A stretch of DNA of 64,000 bases from Euzebya pacifica (GCF_003344865.1 NZ_CP031165.1:4097910-4161909); one strand, 5' to 3'; positions 17,724-27,104 are shown, counted from the first letter of the stretch. Numbers and translations: made by a program. Notes: generated by a model not told the origin, from the letters alone.

Positions 17724-18254
17724 ATGGAGATCCTGCTGCGCTGCCAGATCCCCGACGTGCCGGGCATGTTGGCGACCCTTGCCGGCGCGATCGCCGAGAC
17801 CGGCGGGGACATCCAGGCGGTCGAGGTCGTGGAGACCGTCGAGGAGACGGTCATCGACGACCTGTGGGTTGTCACCTCCGACGTCGCAGCCCTCGTGTCG
17901 GCGCTGGAGGCGATGCACGGGGTCCGGGTGGTCCACGCCGGCATGTCCCGGGGTGTGCCCGGCGACGCCACGGCCCGGCTGGCCACCGGGATCGACACGC
18001 TCATGAGCGGGGCCATGCCGGTCGAGGACGGGCTGGCCACGCTGATGGGTGGGCTGCTGCGCGCGGCGTCGGCGGAGATCCTGCCCGAGTCGGAGTGGCC
18101 GTCGAAGAAGGACCGCCGCATGCTGGCCCTGCGGGTCGCCTCGGGGGTGCTGGTGCTCAGACGCGAGTACAAGTTCCTCGACGCGGAGATCCAGCGGGCC
18201 AAGCAGGTGCTCGCGGTGTGCGAACGAGCGGCGGCAATCGCCGGAGGAGCCTGA
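17724..18254 (+). CDS. ACT-domain protein
   Basis: 176 residues from ATG 17724. Residues 1-75 form an ACT domain (ILLRCQIPDVPGMLATLAGAIAETGGDIQAVEV), with the ligand-site Gly of the pattern PG-x-L-x-x-L-x-x-x-I-x-x-x-G-x-x-I. The C-terminal hundred residues (TLMGGLLRAASAEILPESEW and a helical tail) have no recognised function. ACT domains usually bind amino acids and regulate enzymes; a stand-alone form with this tail resembles actinobacterial proteins annotated only as 'ACT domain-containing'. The ATG is preceded by CAGGCT at eight bases, a weaker version of the leaderless arrangement. The hydrolase gene follows after nine bases, so the two are co-transcribed. Confidence 0.8.
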   Translation: MEILLRCQIPDVPGMLATLAGAIAETGGDIQAVEVVETVEETVIDDLWVVTSDVAALVSALEAMHGVRVVHAGMSRGVPGDATARLATGIDTLMSGAMPVEDGLATLMGGLLRAASAEILPESEWPSKKDRRMLALRVASGVLVLRREYKFLDAEIQRAKQVLAVCERAAAIAGGA

Positions 18255-18263
18255 GCAGAGCCG

Positions 18264-19271
18264 ATGGTGTGGAGTGACCCCGAGGTCGAGACCGTGGCGC
18301 CCGGAATCCACCGGGTGCCCGTCCCGCTGCCCAACGACGGGCTGCGAGCGGTCAACGTGTACATGATCGAGGACGGCGACGGGGTGACGCTGGTCGACTC
18401 GGGCTGGAACGGCCCCGAGGCGCGGGCGGCCATCGACCGTGGCCTCGCGGTCGCCGGCGCCGAGCTGGGTGACGTGCACCGCATGCTGATCACCCACATG
18501 CACTACGACCACCTCGGGCAGGCCGACGAGCTGCGTCGCGCCGGTGCCGGCGAGTACTGGCTGGGCGAGGAGGAGAAGGAGAGCTTCTCCATCCTCGTCA
18601 CCGACCCGGTGGAGTCCCGCCGGGAGCGGCTGGACCAGCTGGAGGCCCACGGGGCGGTCGAGCTCGCCGAGAAGGGGCGGGCCAGCGACGGTGCGGTGAA
18701 GGAGCCGCTGACTTGGCAGCCTCCGGGTCGCTGGGTGGCCGATGGCGAGCAGGCCCCGCTGGCGGACGGTCAGCTGACGGCGATCCTGACGCCCGGCCAC
18801 ACCCGCGGCCACCTCTGCTTCCTGCACGGCGACCGGAAGATCCTGTTCTCCGGCGACCACGTGCTGCCCCACATCACCCCGTCCATCGGCTTCGAGCCCC
18901 ACACCAACCCGCTGGCGCTGGTGGACTTCCTGGAGTCCCAGGCCCGCGTGGCCGCGCTGGACGTCGAGCTGGTCCTGCCGGCCCACGGGGAGGTCTTCAC
19001 CGACCTGGTCGGCCGGGTCGACGAGCTGACCGCCCACCACGACGTCCGCCTGGACGCCTGCCGGGCGGCGCTGTCGGAGGACGGGTCCTCGGCCTTCACC
19101 GCCGCCAGCCGGATCGGCTGGACCCGCCGGGAGACCCCGTTCGAGGAGCTGAACGCGTTCAACCAGACGCTGGCGGTCTGGGAGACCGCCGCGCACCTCG
19201 AGCTGCTGGCCGTGCGCGGGACCGTGACCCGCCGGGTGGTCGACGGCACGATCACCTTCACCCGGGTCTGA
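18264..19271 (+). CDS. Metallo-beta-lactamase fold hydrolase
   Basis: 335 residues. The zinc-binding signature H-x-H-x-D-H is present as THMHYDHLG near residues 75-83; further ligands are His in TPGHTRGHLC, Asp in LFSGDHVLP and His in LPAHGEV. The arrangement fits the glyoxalase II/LACTB2-like branch, with a C-terminal helical domain (about residues 240-335). Likely a thioester, lactone or nucleic-acid-unrelated hydrolase of unknown substrate. It follows the ACT-domain gene by nine bases. Its 3' end is part of a tandem repeat array that extends into the spacer. Confidence 0.88.
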   Translation: MVWSDPEVETVAPGIHRVPVPLPNDGLRAVNVYMIEDGDGVTLVDSGWNGPEARAAIDRGLAVAGAELGDVHRMLITHMHYDHLGQADELRRAGAGEYWLGEEEKESFSILVTDPVESRRERLDQLEAHGAVELAEKGRASDGAVKEPLTWQPPGRWVADGEQAPLADGQLTAILTPGHTRGHLCFLHGDRKILFSGDHVLPHITPSIGFEPHTNPLALVDFLESQARVAALDVELVLPAHGEVFTDLVGRVDELTAHHDVRLDACRAALSEDGSSAFTAASRIGWTRRETPFEELNAFNQTLAVWETAAHLELLAVRGTVTRRVVDGTITFTRV

Positions 19272-19370
19272 CCGTCGCGGTCACCCGCGCCTGACCCCGC
19301 GGTCACCCGCGCCTGACCCCGCGGTCGCCCGGGTCTGACCCCCGCCGGTCGCCCGAGTCTGACCCCCGCC
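19257..19370. repeat. Five tandem 22-24 bp units starting at the hydrolase stop codon
   Basis: Units begin at 19257, 19279, 19301, 19323 and 19347; the second and third are identical. Each carries (G/T)TC-x-CCCG-x-G-x-CTGACC, so each copy repeats the last codons and TGA stop of the hydrolase gene. This fills most of the 154-base gap to the convergent pseudokinase gene; nothing else is seen in it. Confidence 0.8.
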
Positions 19371-19425
19371 CGGGGTCCGAGCCCGAGCGAGTCAGCAGGC
19401 CCCGAAGGTCAGCCGACCCCGGTGA

Positions 19426-21450
19426 TCAACCGATCATCGGGAGGGGCCACCAGACGACGCCGGCGTCCAGCACGACGAAGCCGACCGCGATGGCCAGCGC
19501 GAATGCGGGGGTGGCCAGCATCCGTCGTCCGCCGGTGCGGGCCCTCAGGCTGTCGTGGACGCCACCGCCGGTCGACAGGCCCGTCGCGCCGGCCACCACG
19601 AAGGCGAACCAGCGAACCAGCACGGGCACCTCGGGCAGGTCCAGGATCCACGTCAGGGTGAAGCCGGGGCCGTACTCGAACACCCGCTGCGCGATGGCCA
19701 TCACCAGGCCGAGGACGAGCAGCAGGTCGAGGAGGATGAACGCCGCCAAGGCGATCCCGCCGGTGGCGAACGGCAGCAGCCGGCTGGCCGTGATGGCCAC
19801 CTGCTGGCCGCGGCCCATGGTCGCCTTGCGCTGACCGGTGTCGACGGCGGCCCGGGTGAACACGACGGTGGCGCCGGCGATGAACGCCGCGAACGGGGCC
19901 ACGCTGGCCGCGCCGCCGAGCAGCAGGGCGAACGCGATGGTGAAGATGGCTCGGGCCACGCCGGTGGAGAAGGTCTCCCCCGACCGGGCCGGCCGACCCC
20001 GCACGTCGGGCTTCGGTTTCGGTGTGGGCGCGACGGCGGCGGGGGTGGGGGTCACGACCGCGGCCGATGCGGTCCCGATCCGTCCGGACGCCGGGCGCCG
20101 GAGTCCCCTCCTCCCCCGTGGTTCGGGGTTGATCCCGGGGTTGGCGTCGGTGCCGGTGTTGCGCGTGTCCACCGTCGGCATGGTCAGGGTCTGGGCCCGG
20201 TGCGACGCGGGTTCGACCACCGGCCGCCGGGTGGTCCGGACGGTCGTCGTGGTCGCCTCGACCCCGAGGTGTGTCGCCGAGCTGCGGCTGGTGGCCGGTT
20301 CGGCGACACGCATCGCGTTGGAGGGGGGCGAGTCGTCGCCGCGTGTCGGCGAATCCCCGCCGGTGGCCCGTTTCCCGACACGCCGGGGTGGTGGGGCCGG
20401 CTCGTCGGCGCGCTGGGTGTTGGTGCCGACGTACCGCACCCGAGGCGAGGAGGCGATCGGCAGGTCCGTGGAGATCCGCGAGTCGATGGGGATGGGCCGG
20501 TCCGGGGACGGACGGTCGATGCCGTCGTCGTCGGGGACGCGGATGACGATCGGCTTGCGGGGGGCCGACGGCGCAGCCGGACCCGTGGAGGCAGGACCGG
20601 ACGACTGGCCCCGAGCCCAGGGAGGGGTGGAGGCGGCGGACCGCTTGGCCTCCTCGGCGGCACGGAGGGCGCTGGCCAGGTCCGACGGGGTGGCCATCCG
20701 CTCCTCGGCCTGGGTGTCGCTGCCGACGGCCGGGCTGGCGGCCACGCGCTGCTCGGGCAGGTTGCGTTCGGCGTCACGCAGGGCGTGGAACCACGTCTCG
20801 GCAGAGGTGCGGCTGCGCCCGGCGTCACGGGCGAGAAGGACGCCCAGCTGGCCGCCCGAGGTCCACGGCCGTCCACCGACGAGCCGCTGGATGAGATAGC
20901 CGAGCCGCCGTTCGTCGTCGGCGATGGTGCCGTCGTCGGCGGCGGAGACCAGCTCGTCGCTGCGGACGACGATCACGCGGGCGCGGTCGTCCAGGCGCAG
21001 GTGCCGGCCTCGCACACGACCGTGACCGGCGTGGTGCAGCGCGGCGATGGCGGTGGCGATGTTGCGGGCCACCCGCAGCTGGTGTCGCCGCGTCGCCATG
21101 GGCGCGATCTCGGCCCGCCGGGTGGGATCGAGGAAGTCCGCCAGCGGGAACGTGGACCGCCCGGTGATCCGCGGCGCGAGGTACCCGACGACGCGGGCGT
21201 CGAGGTCGTGGAGGAGGTCGGTGGGCCACGTGATGTGGATGCCGGGACCGGAGTCCGGCGGTGGGGAGGCCAGCAGCTGGCGGAGGTGACGGTCGTAGTC
21301 CTCGTCGGCGCTCCAGCGCACGACGGCGGCAAGGTCAGGCGCCTCTGCGACACGCGCAACGAGCCGTCCACGCTCTCGCGTGACGACGTCCAGCGTCACC
21401 CAGCGTTCATCGCTGATCCGCTGCAGGGCCGTGGGGAAGGGATCGGCCAT
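19426..21450 (-). CDS. Membrane protein with a degenerate YegI/TerY-P-like kinase domain (pseudokinase)
   Basis: 674 residues from ATG 21450, with a GGAG Shine-Dalgarno five bases upstream. Residues about 1-260 follow the pattern of YegI-type kinases: FPLADFLDPTRR, then RVARNIATAIAALHHAGHG, then RVRGRHLRLDD, then ERRLGYLIQRLVGGRPW and SAETWFHALRDAE. The position of the catalytic Asp in the expected G-D-[VL]-[NK]-x-x-N is Arg (GRHLRL), and the magnesium-binding D-C-D/DFG position reads VRSDE, so phosphotransfer is unlikely. Residues about 260-500 are Pro/Thr/Arg-rich and look disordered. The last 170 residues hold four or five membrane helices. A scaffold or sensor role at the membrane is inferred. 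It diverges from the SDR gene and converges on the hydrolase. Confidence 0.65.
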   Translation of the reverse strand: MADPFPTALQRISDERWVTLDVVTRERGRLVARVAEAPDLAAVVRWSADEDYDRHLRQLLASPPPDSGPGIHITWPTDLLHDLDARVVGYLAPRITGRSTFPLADFLDPTRRAEIAPMATRRHQLRVARNIATAIAALHHAGHGRVRGRHLRLDDRARVIVVRSDELVSAADDGTIADDERRLGYLIQRLVGGRPWTSGGQLGVLLARDAGRSRTSAETWFHALRDAERNLPEQRVAASPAVGSDTQAEERMATPSDLASALRAAEEAKRSAASTPPWARGQSSGPASTGPAAPSAPRKPIVIRVPDDDGIDRPSPDRPIPIDSRISTDLPIASSPRVRYVGTNTQRADEPAPPPRRVGKRATGGDSPTRGDDSPPSNAMRVAEPATSRSSATHLGVEATTTTVRTTRRPVVEPASHRAQTLTMPTVDTRNTGTDANPGINPEPRGRRGLRRPASGRIGTASAAVVTPTPAAVAPTPKPKPDVRGRPARSGETFSTGVARAIFTIAFALLLGGAASVAPFAAFIAGATVVFTRAAVDTGQRKATMGRGQQVAITASRLLPFATGGIALAAFILLDLLLVLGLVMAIAQRVFEYGPGFTLTWILDLPEVPVLVRWFAFVVAGATGLSTGGGVHDSLRARTGGRRMLATPAFALAIAVGFVVLDAGVVWWPLPMIG

Positions 21451-21620
21451 AGTGACTCCACTGAACCTCAGAACAACGCTGACGTCAACACTGGCCACAT
21501 CTGCCCCATCAGCCACACGAGTCACGAGGCGTCCTCGAGGGCTCGTGGAGGACACGAGACCGCGTCTCGGCTTGGTGGTCCGGGTCCCCTCCGGCTGGCG
21601 GTTCGCACCTGCCCCGGGAG

Positions 21621-21626
21621 TAGGCT
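21621..21626 (+). promoter_or_regulatory. -10 box TAGGCT of leaderless promoter (SDR)
   Basis: TAGGCT, eight bases, then ATG 21635; no Shine-Dalgarno between them. Confidence 0.5.
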
Positions 21627-21634
21627 CACCCACC

Positions 21635-22417
21635 ATGGAGACGAACGAGAAGCGAGTACTGGTCACGGGCGGCGGCAGCGGGATCGGCGCGGCCATGTGC
21701 CGGCGGTTCGCGGCCGACGGCGCCACCGTCGTGGTCGCCGACATGAACGCGGAGGCCGCACAGGCGGTCGCCGACGAGATCGGCGGGGTCGCCCTGACCG
21801 CCGACGTCGGCAGCGCCGAGGCCAACGAGGCCATGATCGACGAGGCCGAGGCCACGGTCGGTCCGATCGACCTGCTGGTCCTCAACGCCGGCATCGCCAC
21901 CGGCACCGACGTCACCGACACCACCGACGAGACGTGGGACACGATCTGGCGGGTCAACGTGATGGCCCACGTCTGGGCGCTGCGGGCATGGCTGCCCCGC
22001 GCCATCGAGCGTGGCGGCGGGTACGTCCTGCACACCGCCAGCGCCGCCGGCCTGCTGACCAGCCTCGGCTCGGCGCCGTACTCGGTGACCAAGCACGCGG
22101 TCGTGTCGCTGGCCGAGTGGGTGTCGATCACCCACGCCGACAAGGGCATCACGGTCTCGGCGCTGTGCCCGCAGTTCGTGTCCACTCCCCTGCTGGACGA
22201 CCTCAAGGACATCCCCGGCGGGCAGAAGCTGGCCGCGCTCGGGGTGAAGGAGCCGTCGGAGATCGCCGACGCGGTGGCCGAGGCCATCGCCGAGGACCGC
22301 TTCCTGATCCTCCCCCATCCCGAGGTCGAGCAGTACGAGCAGAACCGGGCCAACGACCGCGAGCGGTGGCTGGGCGGCATGCGCAAGCTGCAGCGCCACA
22401 TCCTGAGCGAGGACTAG
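21635..22417 (+). CDS. Short-chain dehydrogenase/reductase (classical SDR)
   Basis: 260 residues from ATG 21635. Cofactor motif TGGGSGIGAAM at residues about 10-20, VVVADMN with Asp after the second strand (favouring NAD(H)), LNAGIATG for the NAG motif, and catalytic Ser in HTASAAG with Tyr/Lys in YSVTKHAVV. The C-terminus carries substrate-loop CPQFVSTPLLDD. Length and motifs are those of classical SDRs; substrate cannot be inferred. The metalloprotease lipoprotein gene follows after three bases, so both share a transcript. Confidence 0.92.
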   Translation: METNEKRVLVTGGGSGIGAAMCRRFAADGATVVVADMNAEAAQAVADEIGGVALTADVGSAEANEAMIDEAEATVGPIDLLVLNAGIATGTDVTDTTDETWDTIWRVNVMAHVWALRAWLPRAIERGGGYVLHTASAAGLLTSLGSAPYSVTKHAVVSLAEWVSITHADKGITVSALCPQFVSTPLLDDLKDIPGGQKLAALGVKEPSEIADAVAEAIAEDRFLILPHPEVEQYEQNRANDRERWLGGMRKLQRHILSED

Positions 22418-22420
22418 GTC

Positions 22421-23629
22421 GTGCGGCGGGCCCTCGCGCTGCTCCTCGTCCTGGGGCTGCTGGCGGGGGCCTGCACAGGGGCCGAGGACCCGCCGCAACC
22501 GTCTGCCGAGCTCGAGGCCGACGCGCCCGAAGAGGACCTCGCATCCGCGGAATCCGAGGAATCCGAGGAACCCGCAGTCGAGGAGCCGGCATCGCCGACC
22601 GACGACCTGCGCATCGTCGAGCTGGAGGTGGACGGGTCGGGTGAGGTGGTGGTCGACGTCGCCGCCGACGAGGTCAGCCTGCTGTTCGTCGCCCGTGGGC
22701 AGGGGCCCGACGACGAGGTGTTCGTCGACGCGATCATCGCCCCCGACGGGACGCTGGTCGACGCGCCGCTGGAGCTGCAGCCGTCCAACGTCGGCGACAC
22801 CGCCGTCCTGCTGCCGCTGTTCGACGCCGACCCCCTCCAGCCCGGCGAGTGGACCTTCGTCGTGGACAGCGACGCCGGCCTCGAGTCGGCGCAGGCGGTC
22901 CTGAAGCGCGGGCCGCTGGCCAGCGACCAGGTGGTCGACGTCACCTTCCACGTCGCCTCGTTCGCGTTCGCCGACGCCAGCCAGGCCGAACGCGAGGAGC
23001 TGGCGATCGTCTACCGCAACGCCGGCGACACGATCCTCGGCGCCCACGGGCTGGCGGTCGGCGACCTGGCGTTCGTCGACGCCGACCCGGCGGTGACCGA
23101 GGCGTTCGCCGACATCGAGCTGCCGTCCAGCGGCAACGACGCCGCGCAGCGCGAGCTGTGCGGGTCGCTGGACACCGGGGACGGGCCCAGCCGCCGGCTG
23201 GCGTTCGCCATCGTCGACCGGGTGGTCGACCCCGACGACACCGAGGGCGAGACCGAGGGCAACGCGGCTGGGCTGCCGGGCGCCACGATCCTGCCCGGGC
23301 TGTCGACATCGTGCGTGCTGATGATCGCCGACGGCTCGCGGGACGTGACCGACCTGGCCGCGACCGTGTGGCACGAGGCCGGCCACCTGATGGGGCTGCC
23401 CCACACGACCGAGGCCGAGGGCGATGCCTTCGACACCTTCGACGACACCCCCGAGTGCGTCGCCGAGGCGTTCGACGGCAGCCTGGGCGACGGGGCCGAC
23501 GGGTTCGTCGATGCCGAGGAGTGCCCCGATGGGGACAACCTGATGTTCCACGACACCGACGCCCTGGCGATCAGCGAGCAGCAGGCGTTCGTCCTGCGCC
23601 ACCACCCGCTGTTCCACCCGGTCCCGTAG
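22421..23629 (+). CDS. Putative metzincin-type zinc metalloprotease, lipoprotein
   Basis: 402 residues from GTG 22421. The N-terminus is a lipoprotein signal (ALALLLVLGLLAGAC) with Cys at residue 18, followed by an acidic linker rich in Glu/Ser/Pro repeats (SEESEEPAVEEP). Near residue 317 is the extended zinc site HEAGHLMGLPH, which matches HExxHxxGxxH of metzincins, and a Met-turn candidate follows in GDNLMFHD. The middle region (about 50-170) is beta-rich, perhaps a pre-peptidase C-terminal-like or jelly-roll domain. It is thus likely an envelope-anchored protease. No relation to the adjacent SDR is obvious. It converges on the ABC permease gene. Confidence 0.82.
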   Translation: MRRALALLLVLGLLAGACTGAEDPPQPSAELEADAPEEDLASAESEESEEPAVEEPASPTDDLRIVELEVDGSGEVVVDVAADEVSLLFVARGQGPDDEVFVDAIIAPDGTLVDAPLELQPSNVGDTAVLLPLFDADPLQPGEWTFVVDSDAGLESAQAVLKRGPLASDQVVDVTFHVASFAFADASQAEREELAIVYRNAGDTILGAHGLAVGDLAFVDADPAVTEAFADIELPSSGNDAAQRELCGSLDTGDGPSRRLAFAIVDRVVDPDDTEGETEGNAAGLPGATILPGLSTSCVLMIADGSRDVTDLAATVWHEAGHLMGLPHTTEAEGDAFDTFDDTPECVAEAFDGSLGDGADGFVDAEECPDGDNLMFHDTDALAISEQQAFVLRHHPLFHPVP

Positions 23630-23654
23630 GACGGCTGCCGCCGAGCACGAGGGG

Positions 23655-26198
23655 TCACTCCGTCGCGATGGCGGTCAGCACCTGCACGCGAGCCGCTCGG
23701 CGGGCCGGACGGACCGCCGCCAGGATGCCGACCGTCGCACCCAGGGCCAGGACGATCGCCAGCTGGGTGGTCGGCAGGGCGAACGTGCCGATGCCCTCCG
23801 ACGCGGCCGTGGTGCGGATGGCCGCCCAGGCGATGAGGCTGCCCAGCCCCAGGCCGCCGACGGTCCCGAAGACCGCGACGAGTACCGACTCCCAGCGGAC
23901 CATGCCCCGCAGCTGGCGGCGGGTCTGCCCGACGGCACGCAGCAGGCCGATCTCGCGGACCCGCTCGTGGACCGACAACGACAGGGCGTTGGCGATGCCC
24001 ATGGAGGCGATGACGATGGCGAGGGCCAGCAGGCCGTAGACGAAGGCCAGCACCCCGTCGATGTCGCTGGACACCTGTGCGGAGAACTCGTCGCGGTCCA
24101 GGACGACGGGGGAGCCGTGCGTCGACGTGATCGCCTCGACCGCCGCGCGGCCGTCGGCCACCGACACCCCGTCGGCCAGCAGGATGCGGATGGTGGTGTC
24201 GGCGCGCTGGATGGCGTGCGGTGCGTAGGTCTCGGTGGCGACGAGGTGGGTGGACAGGCCGTCGCCGGGACCGGCCTCGAACAGCGCCCCGACGGTCAGG
24301 ACCTCCTCGGCCCCGTCGACGAAGGCGATGGTGACCGAGTCACCGACGGTCAGACCCGCCTCCGCGGCGCGTTCGGCCGAGACGGCGATGCCGTTGCGGT
24401 CGACGTCGGCCAGGTCGCCGGCGGTGACCACGAGGCCACCGAGCTCCTGCACGGCCGCCGGGTCGGCGACGCTGAAGACGAGTTCCTCGCCGTCGACCAG
24501 GCCGACTCCCAACCCGAGCGCGAGGGTCCGGTCGATCGCCGGGTCGGCCTGCAGCGCGGGGGCGAGCGCCGGGTCCAGGCCGCTGCCGGAGAACCCGTCG
24601 GCCATGACGACCAGGTCGCCACCGAACGTCCGGCGGATCTCGGTGTCGAGGGTTGCCCGGACCGACGAGCCGACCACGGTGAAGAGGGTGACCACCGCCA
24701 CACCGACCATGAGGGCCGAGGCGGTCGCGGCGGTCCGGCGTGGGTTGCGCATGGCGTTCTCGCGGGCGAGCGCCCCGGTCCCGCCGCGCAGCCGGAGGAG
24801 CGCCGAACCCAGCAGTCCCGTCGCGGGTCGCGCCACGACGGGCCCGAGGACCACGACGCCGACCAGGGTTGCCACGGCACCACTGGCCATCGGCAGCAGC
24901 GGGTCGCCGACGTCGGGCGCCACGACCAGCAGCCCGAGCCCGACGGCGGTCAGCAGGGCCCCACCGATGGCACGGACCAGGGAGGTGTCGGAGCGGTCGA
25001 TCTCGGCGCTGCGCAACGCCTCGAGGGGCGCGACGGCCGACGCACGGATGGCGGGTACGACGCCGGCGACGACGGTCACGACCAGGCCGACGACCATGGC
25101 CGCGGTCACGGTGTCGCCGAGGACGACGGGGCCGCCGGTGTCGACGATCCAACCCCGCGCCGACATGAACAACGTCAGCCCGGTGGCCAGGGCCAGCCCG
25201 GCCAGCAGCCCGACGGCCGAGGCGACCACCCCGACGACCGACGCCTCCAGCATGGTCGCGCCGAGGACCTGGCGCCGGGTTGCGCCGAGGGTCCGAAGCA
25301 GCGCGGACTGCTGGGTGCGCTGGGCGGTGGTGATGGAGAAGGTGTTGAAGATGCTGAACGTGGCGACGAGCAGCGCGATGCCGGCGAACACGAGCAACAT
25401 GCGCTCGAAGAAGTCGAGGAAGTCCGCGCCGATGTCGTCGACGAGCTCGGCGTTGAGGGCGGTGCCGGTCAACGCCTCGGTGCCGTCGGGCAGCAACGGC
25501 TCGATCCGGTCGACGAGGACCTGCTCCTCGACCCCCGGATCGGCGGCGACGAGGATGCGGGTGACGACGTCGGTGCGGCCCAGCAGCAGGCTGCCGGCCT
25601 CCGTGGGATCGAACAGGGTGAAGGTGGGGCCGTCCGCGGGGGTGCCGCCGGCGAGGTCGACAAGGCCGACGACGGTGACGTCGACCGGTGCGGGGGTGCG
25701 CACGACGGTGGTGTCGCCGATCACCAGGCCACCACGGTCGGCGGTGGCCGTGTCGATGGCGACCTCGCCCGGCCCGACCGGGGCACGGCCCTCGACCAGC
25801 TCGTAGCTGCTGAGGGTGGGGTCGTCGATCCAGCCGAGCCCGAGGGTCGGTGGCCCGTCGCCGCCGATGGCGGTCCCGTCGTCGGCGACGACCTGGGCGA
25901 TGCCCTCGACCTCGGCGGCTGCGGTGGCGACGCCGTCGACCGCCCGGATGTCGTCGAGGAGGGCGGCGTCGACCTGGGCGGTCTGGCCGCCCATCTCTGC
26001 GCCGATGGTTGCCTCGCCGCGGACCACGGCGTCGATGCCGGCGTTGGCCTGCCCGAACATGGTCTCGAAGCCGGCGCGCATCGTGTCGGACAGGACCATC
26101 GTGCCGGACAGGAACGCGATGCCGAACACGACGGCCAGGCCCGTGCCGACCAGACGGCGTTTGCGGGCCCAGAGCTGCTGGAGGGTGACCGCGATCAC
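23655..26198 (-). CDS. ABC transporter permease, FtsX/MacB family (duplicated)
   Basis: 847 residues from GTG 26198, overlapping the ATPase stop by four bases. Layout is one N-terminal helix, a MacB-like periplasmic domain (about 45-240), three helices with FtsX signature (about 260-400), a second helix cluster, another external domain (about 490-690) and a final FtsX set (about 715-847). FtsX hallmarks are TTAQRTQQSALLRTLGATRRQVL and LSVHERVREIGLLRAVGQTRRQL. This is the double-FtsX form common in actinobacteria, associated with lipoprotein, lipid or peptide export rather than import. It pairs with the upstream LolD-like ATPase. Confidence 0.92.
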   Translation of the reverse strand: MIAVTLQQLWARKRRLVGTGLAVVFGIAFLSGTMVLSDTMRAGFETMFGQANAGIDAVVRGEATIGAEMGGQTAQVDAALLDDIRAVDGVATAAAEVEGIAQVVADDGTAIGGDGPPTLGLGWIDDPTLSSYELVEGRAPVGPGEVAIDTATADRGGLVIGDTTVVRTPAPVDVTVVGLVDLAGGTPADGPTFTLFDPTEAGSLLLGRTDVVTRILVAADPGVEEQVLVDRIEPLLPDGTEALTGTALNAELVDDIGADFLDFFERMLLVFAGIALLVATFSIFNTFSITTAQRTQQSALLRTLGATRRQVLGATMLEASVVGVVASAVGLLAGLALATGLTLFMSARGWIVDTGGPVVLGDTVTAAMVVGLVVTVVAGVVPAIRASAVAPLEALRSAEIDRSDTSLVRAIGGALLTAVGLGLLVVAPDVGDPLLPMASGAVATLVGVVVLGPVVARPATGLLGSALLRLRGGTGALARENAMRNPRRTAATASALMVGVAVVTLFTVVGSSVRATLDTEIRRTFGGDLVVMADGFSGSGLDPALAPALQADPAIDRTLALGLGVGLVDGEELVFSVADPAAVQELGGLVVTAGDLADVDRNGIAVSAERAAEAGLTVGDSVTIAFVDGAEEVLTVGALFEAGPGDGLSTHLVATETYAPHAIQRADTTIRILLADGVSVADGRAAVEAITSTHGSPVVLDRDEFSAQVSSDIDGVLAFVYGLLALAIVIASMGIANALSLSVHERVREIGLLRAVGQTRRQLRGMVRWESVLVAVFGTVGGLGLGSLIAWAAIRTTAASEGIGTFALPTTQLAIVLALGATVGILAAVRPARRAARVQVLTAIATE

Positions 26199-26980
26199 GC
26201 CGTCACCTCCCCGAAGGCCTTCATGCGGTCCAGGACCTGGTCAGCGGTGGGGTTGGTGATGCGGTCGACCAGCCGGCCGTCGGCGAGGAACAGGACGGTG
26301 TCGGCCCAGGCGGCGGCGACCGGGTCGTGGGTGACCATGACCACGGTCTGGCCGAGCTCGCGGACGGCCCGGGACAGGAACGCCAGCACGTCGGCGCCGC
26401 TGGAGGAGTCGAGGTTGCCCGTGGGTTCGTCGCCGAAGATCACGTCGGGACGGGTCGCCAGCGCCCGGGCGATCGCGACCCGTTGCCGCTGGCCACCCGA
26501 GAGCTCGGCCGGGCGGTGGTCCAGCCGGTCCCGCAGGCCGACGGCGTCGGTCACCTCGTCGATCCAGGGGTCGTCGGTGCGCTGGCCGGCCAGCCGCAGT
26601 GGCAGGACGATGTTCTCGCGGGCGGTGAGTGTCGGCAGCAGGTTGAAGGACTGGAAGACGAACCCGATGCGGTCGCGACGCAGCCGGGTCAGCTGGCTGT
26701 CGCCGAGGGTGTCGAGGCGGGTGTCGCCGAGCGTGACCGTTCCCTCCGTCGGGGTGTCGAGGCCGGCGAGCAGGTGCATCAGCGTGGACTTGCCGGAGCC
26801 CGACGGCCCCATGACGGCGGTGAAGCGGCCAGCGGCGATGTCGACGGAGACGGCGTCGAGCGCGGTGACGGCGGTGTCGCCGGTGCCGTGGACCTTGGTC
26901 AACCCTCGCGCCCGCAGGGCGGGTTCGAGGGGGGCGGTGGTGGGTGGGGCGGGGAGCTCGGCGAGCGGGGTGTTGGTCAT
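26195..26980 (-). CDS. ABC transporter ATP-binding protein (LolD/MacB type)
   Basis: 261 residues from ATG 26980 (MTNTPLAEL). Walker A GPSGSGKSTLMHLLAGLD, Q-loop FVFQSFNLLPTLT, signature LSGGQRQRVAIARAL, Walker B VIFGDEPTGNLD and switch His in VMVTHDP are intact. The pattern (GPSGSGKST, GLD.PT.G, QRVAIARAL) is that of the LolD/MacB/FtsE group that works with FtsX-type permeases. The ATG is seven bases after GATCGT, a weak leaderless -10 candidate. The permease gene overlaps its stop by four bases. Confidence 0.92.
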   Translation of the reverse strand: MTNTPLAELPAPPTTAPLEPALRARGLTKVHGTGDTAVTALDAVSVDIAAGRFTAVMGPSGSGKSTLMHLLAGLDTPTEGTVTLGDTRLDTLGDSQLTRLRRDRIGFVFQSFNLLPTLTARENIVLPLRLAGQRTDDPWIDEVTDAVGLRDRLDHRPAELSGGQRQRVAIARALATRPDVIFGDEPTGNLDSSSGADVLAFLSRAVRELGQTVVMVTHDPVAAAWADTVLFLADGRLVDRITNPTADQVLDRMKAFGEVTA

Positions 26981-27104
26981 GCACGACACGATCCGCCGCG
27001 ACGGCAACCACGTGTATCGGTGATCTCCCTCGTGGGCCCCCGACCGCCACCTCAGGGGCAGTCGTGGGGGATGTCCCCGAGCCGGCGGATGCGGCCGGCC
27101 GGGT

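Noticed and set aside
19555-22644. 1029-codon plus-strand frame spanning pseudokinase and SDR genes
   Set aside because: It runs antisense through the pseudokinase and in the wrong frame through the SDR and metalloprotease genes; composition is low-complexity.
23967-27023. 1018-codon plus-strand frame
   Set aside because: Antisense of the FtsX permease and its ATPase, both of which have unmistakable motifs.
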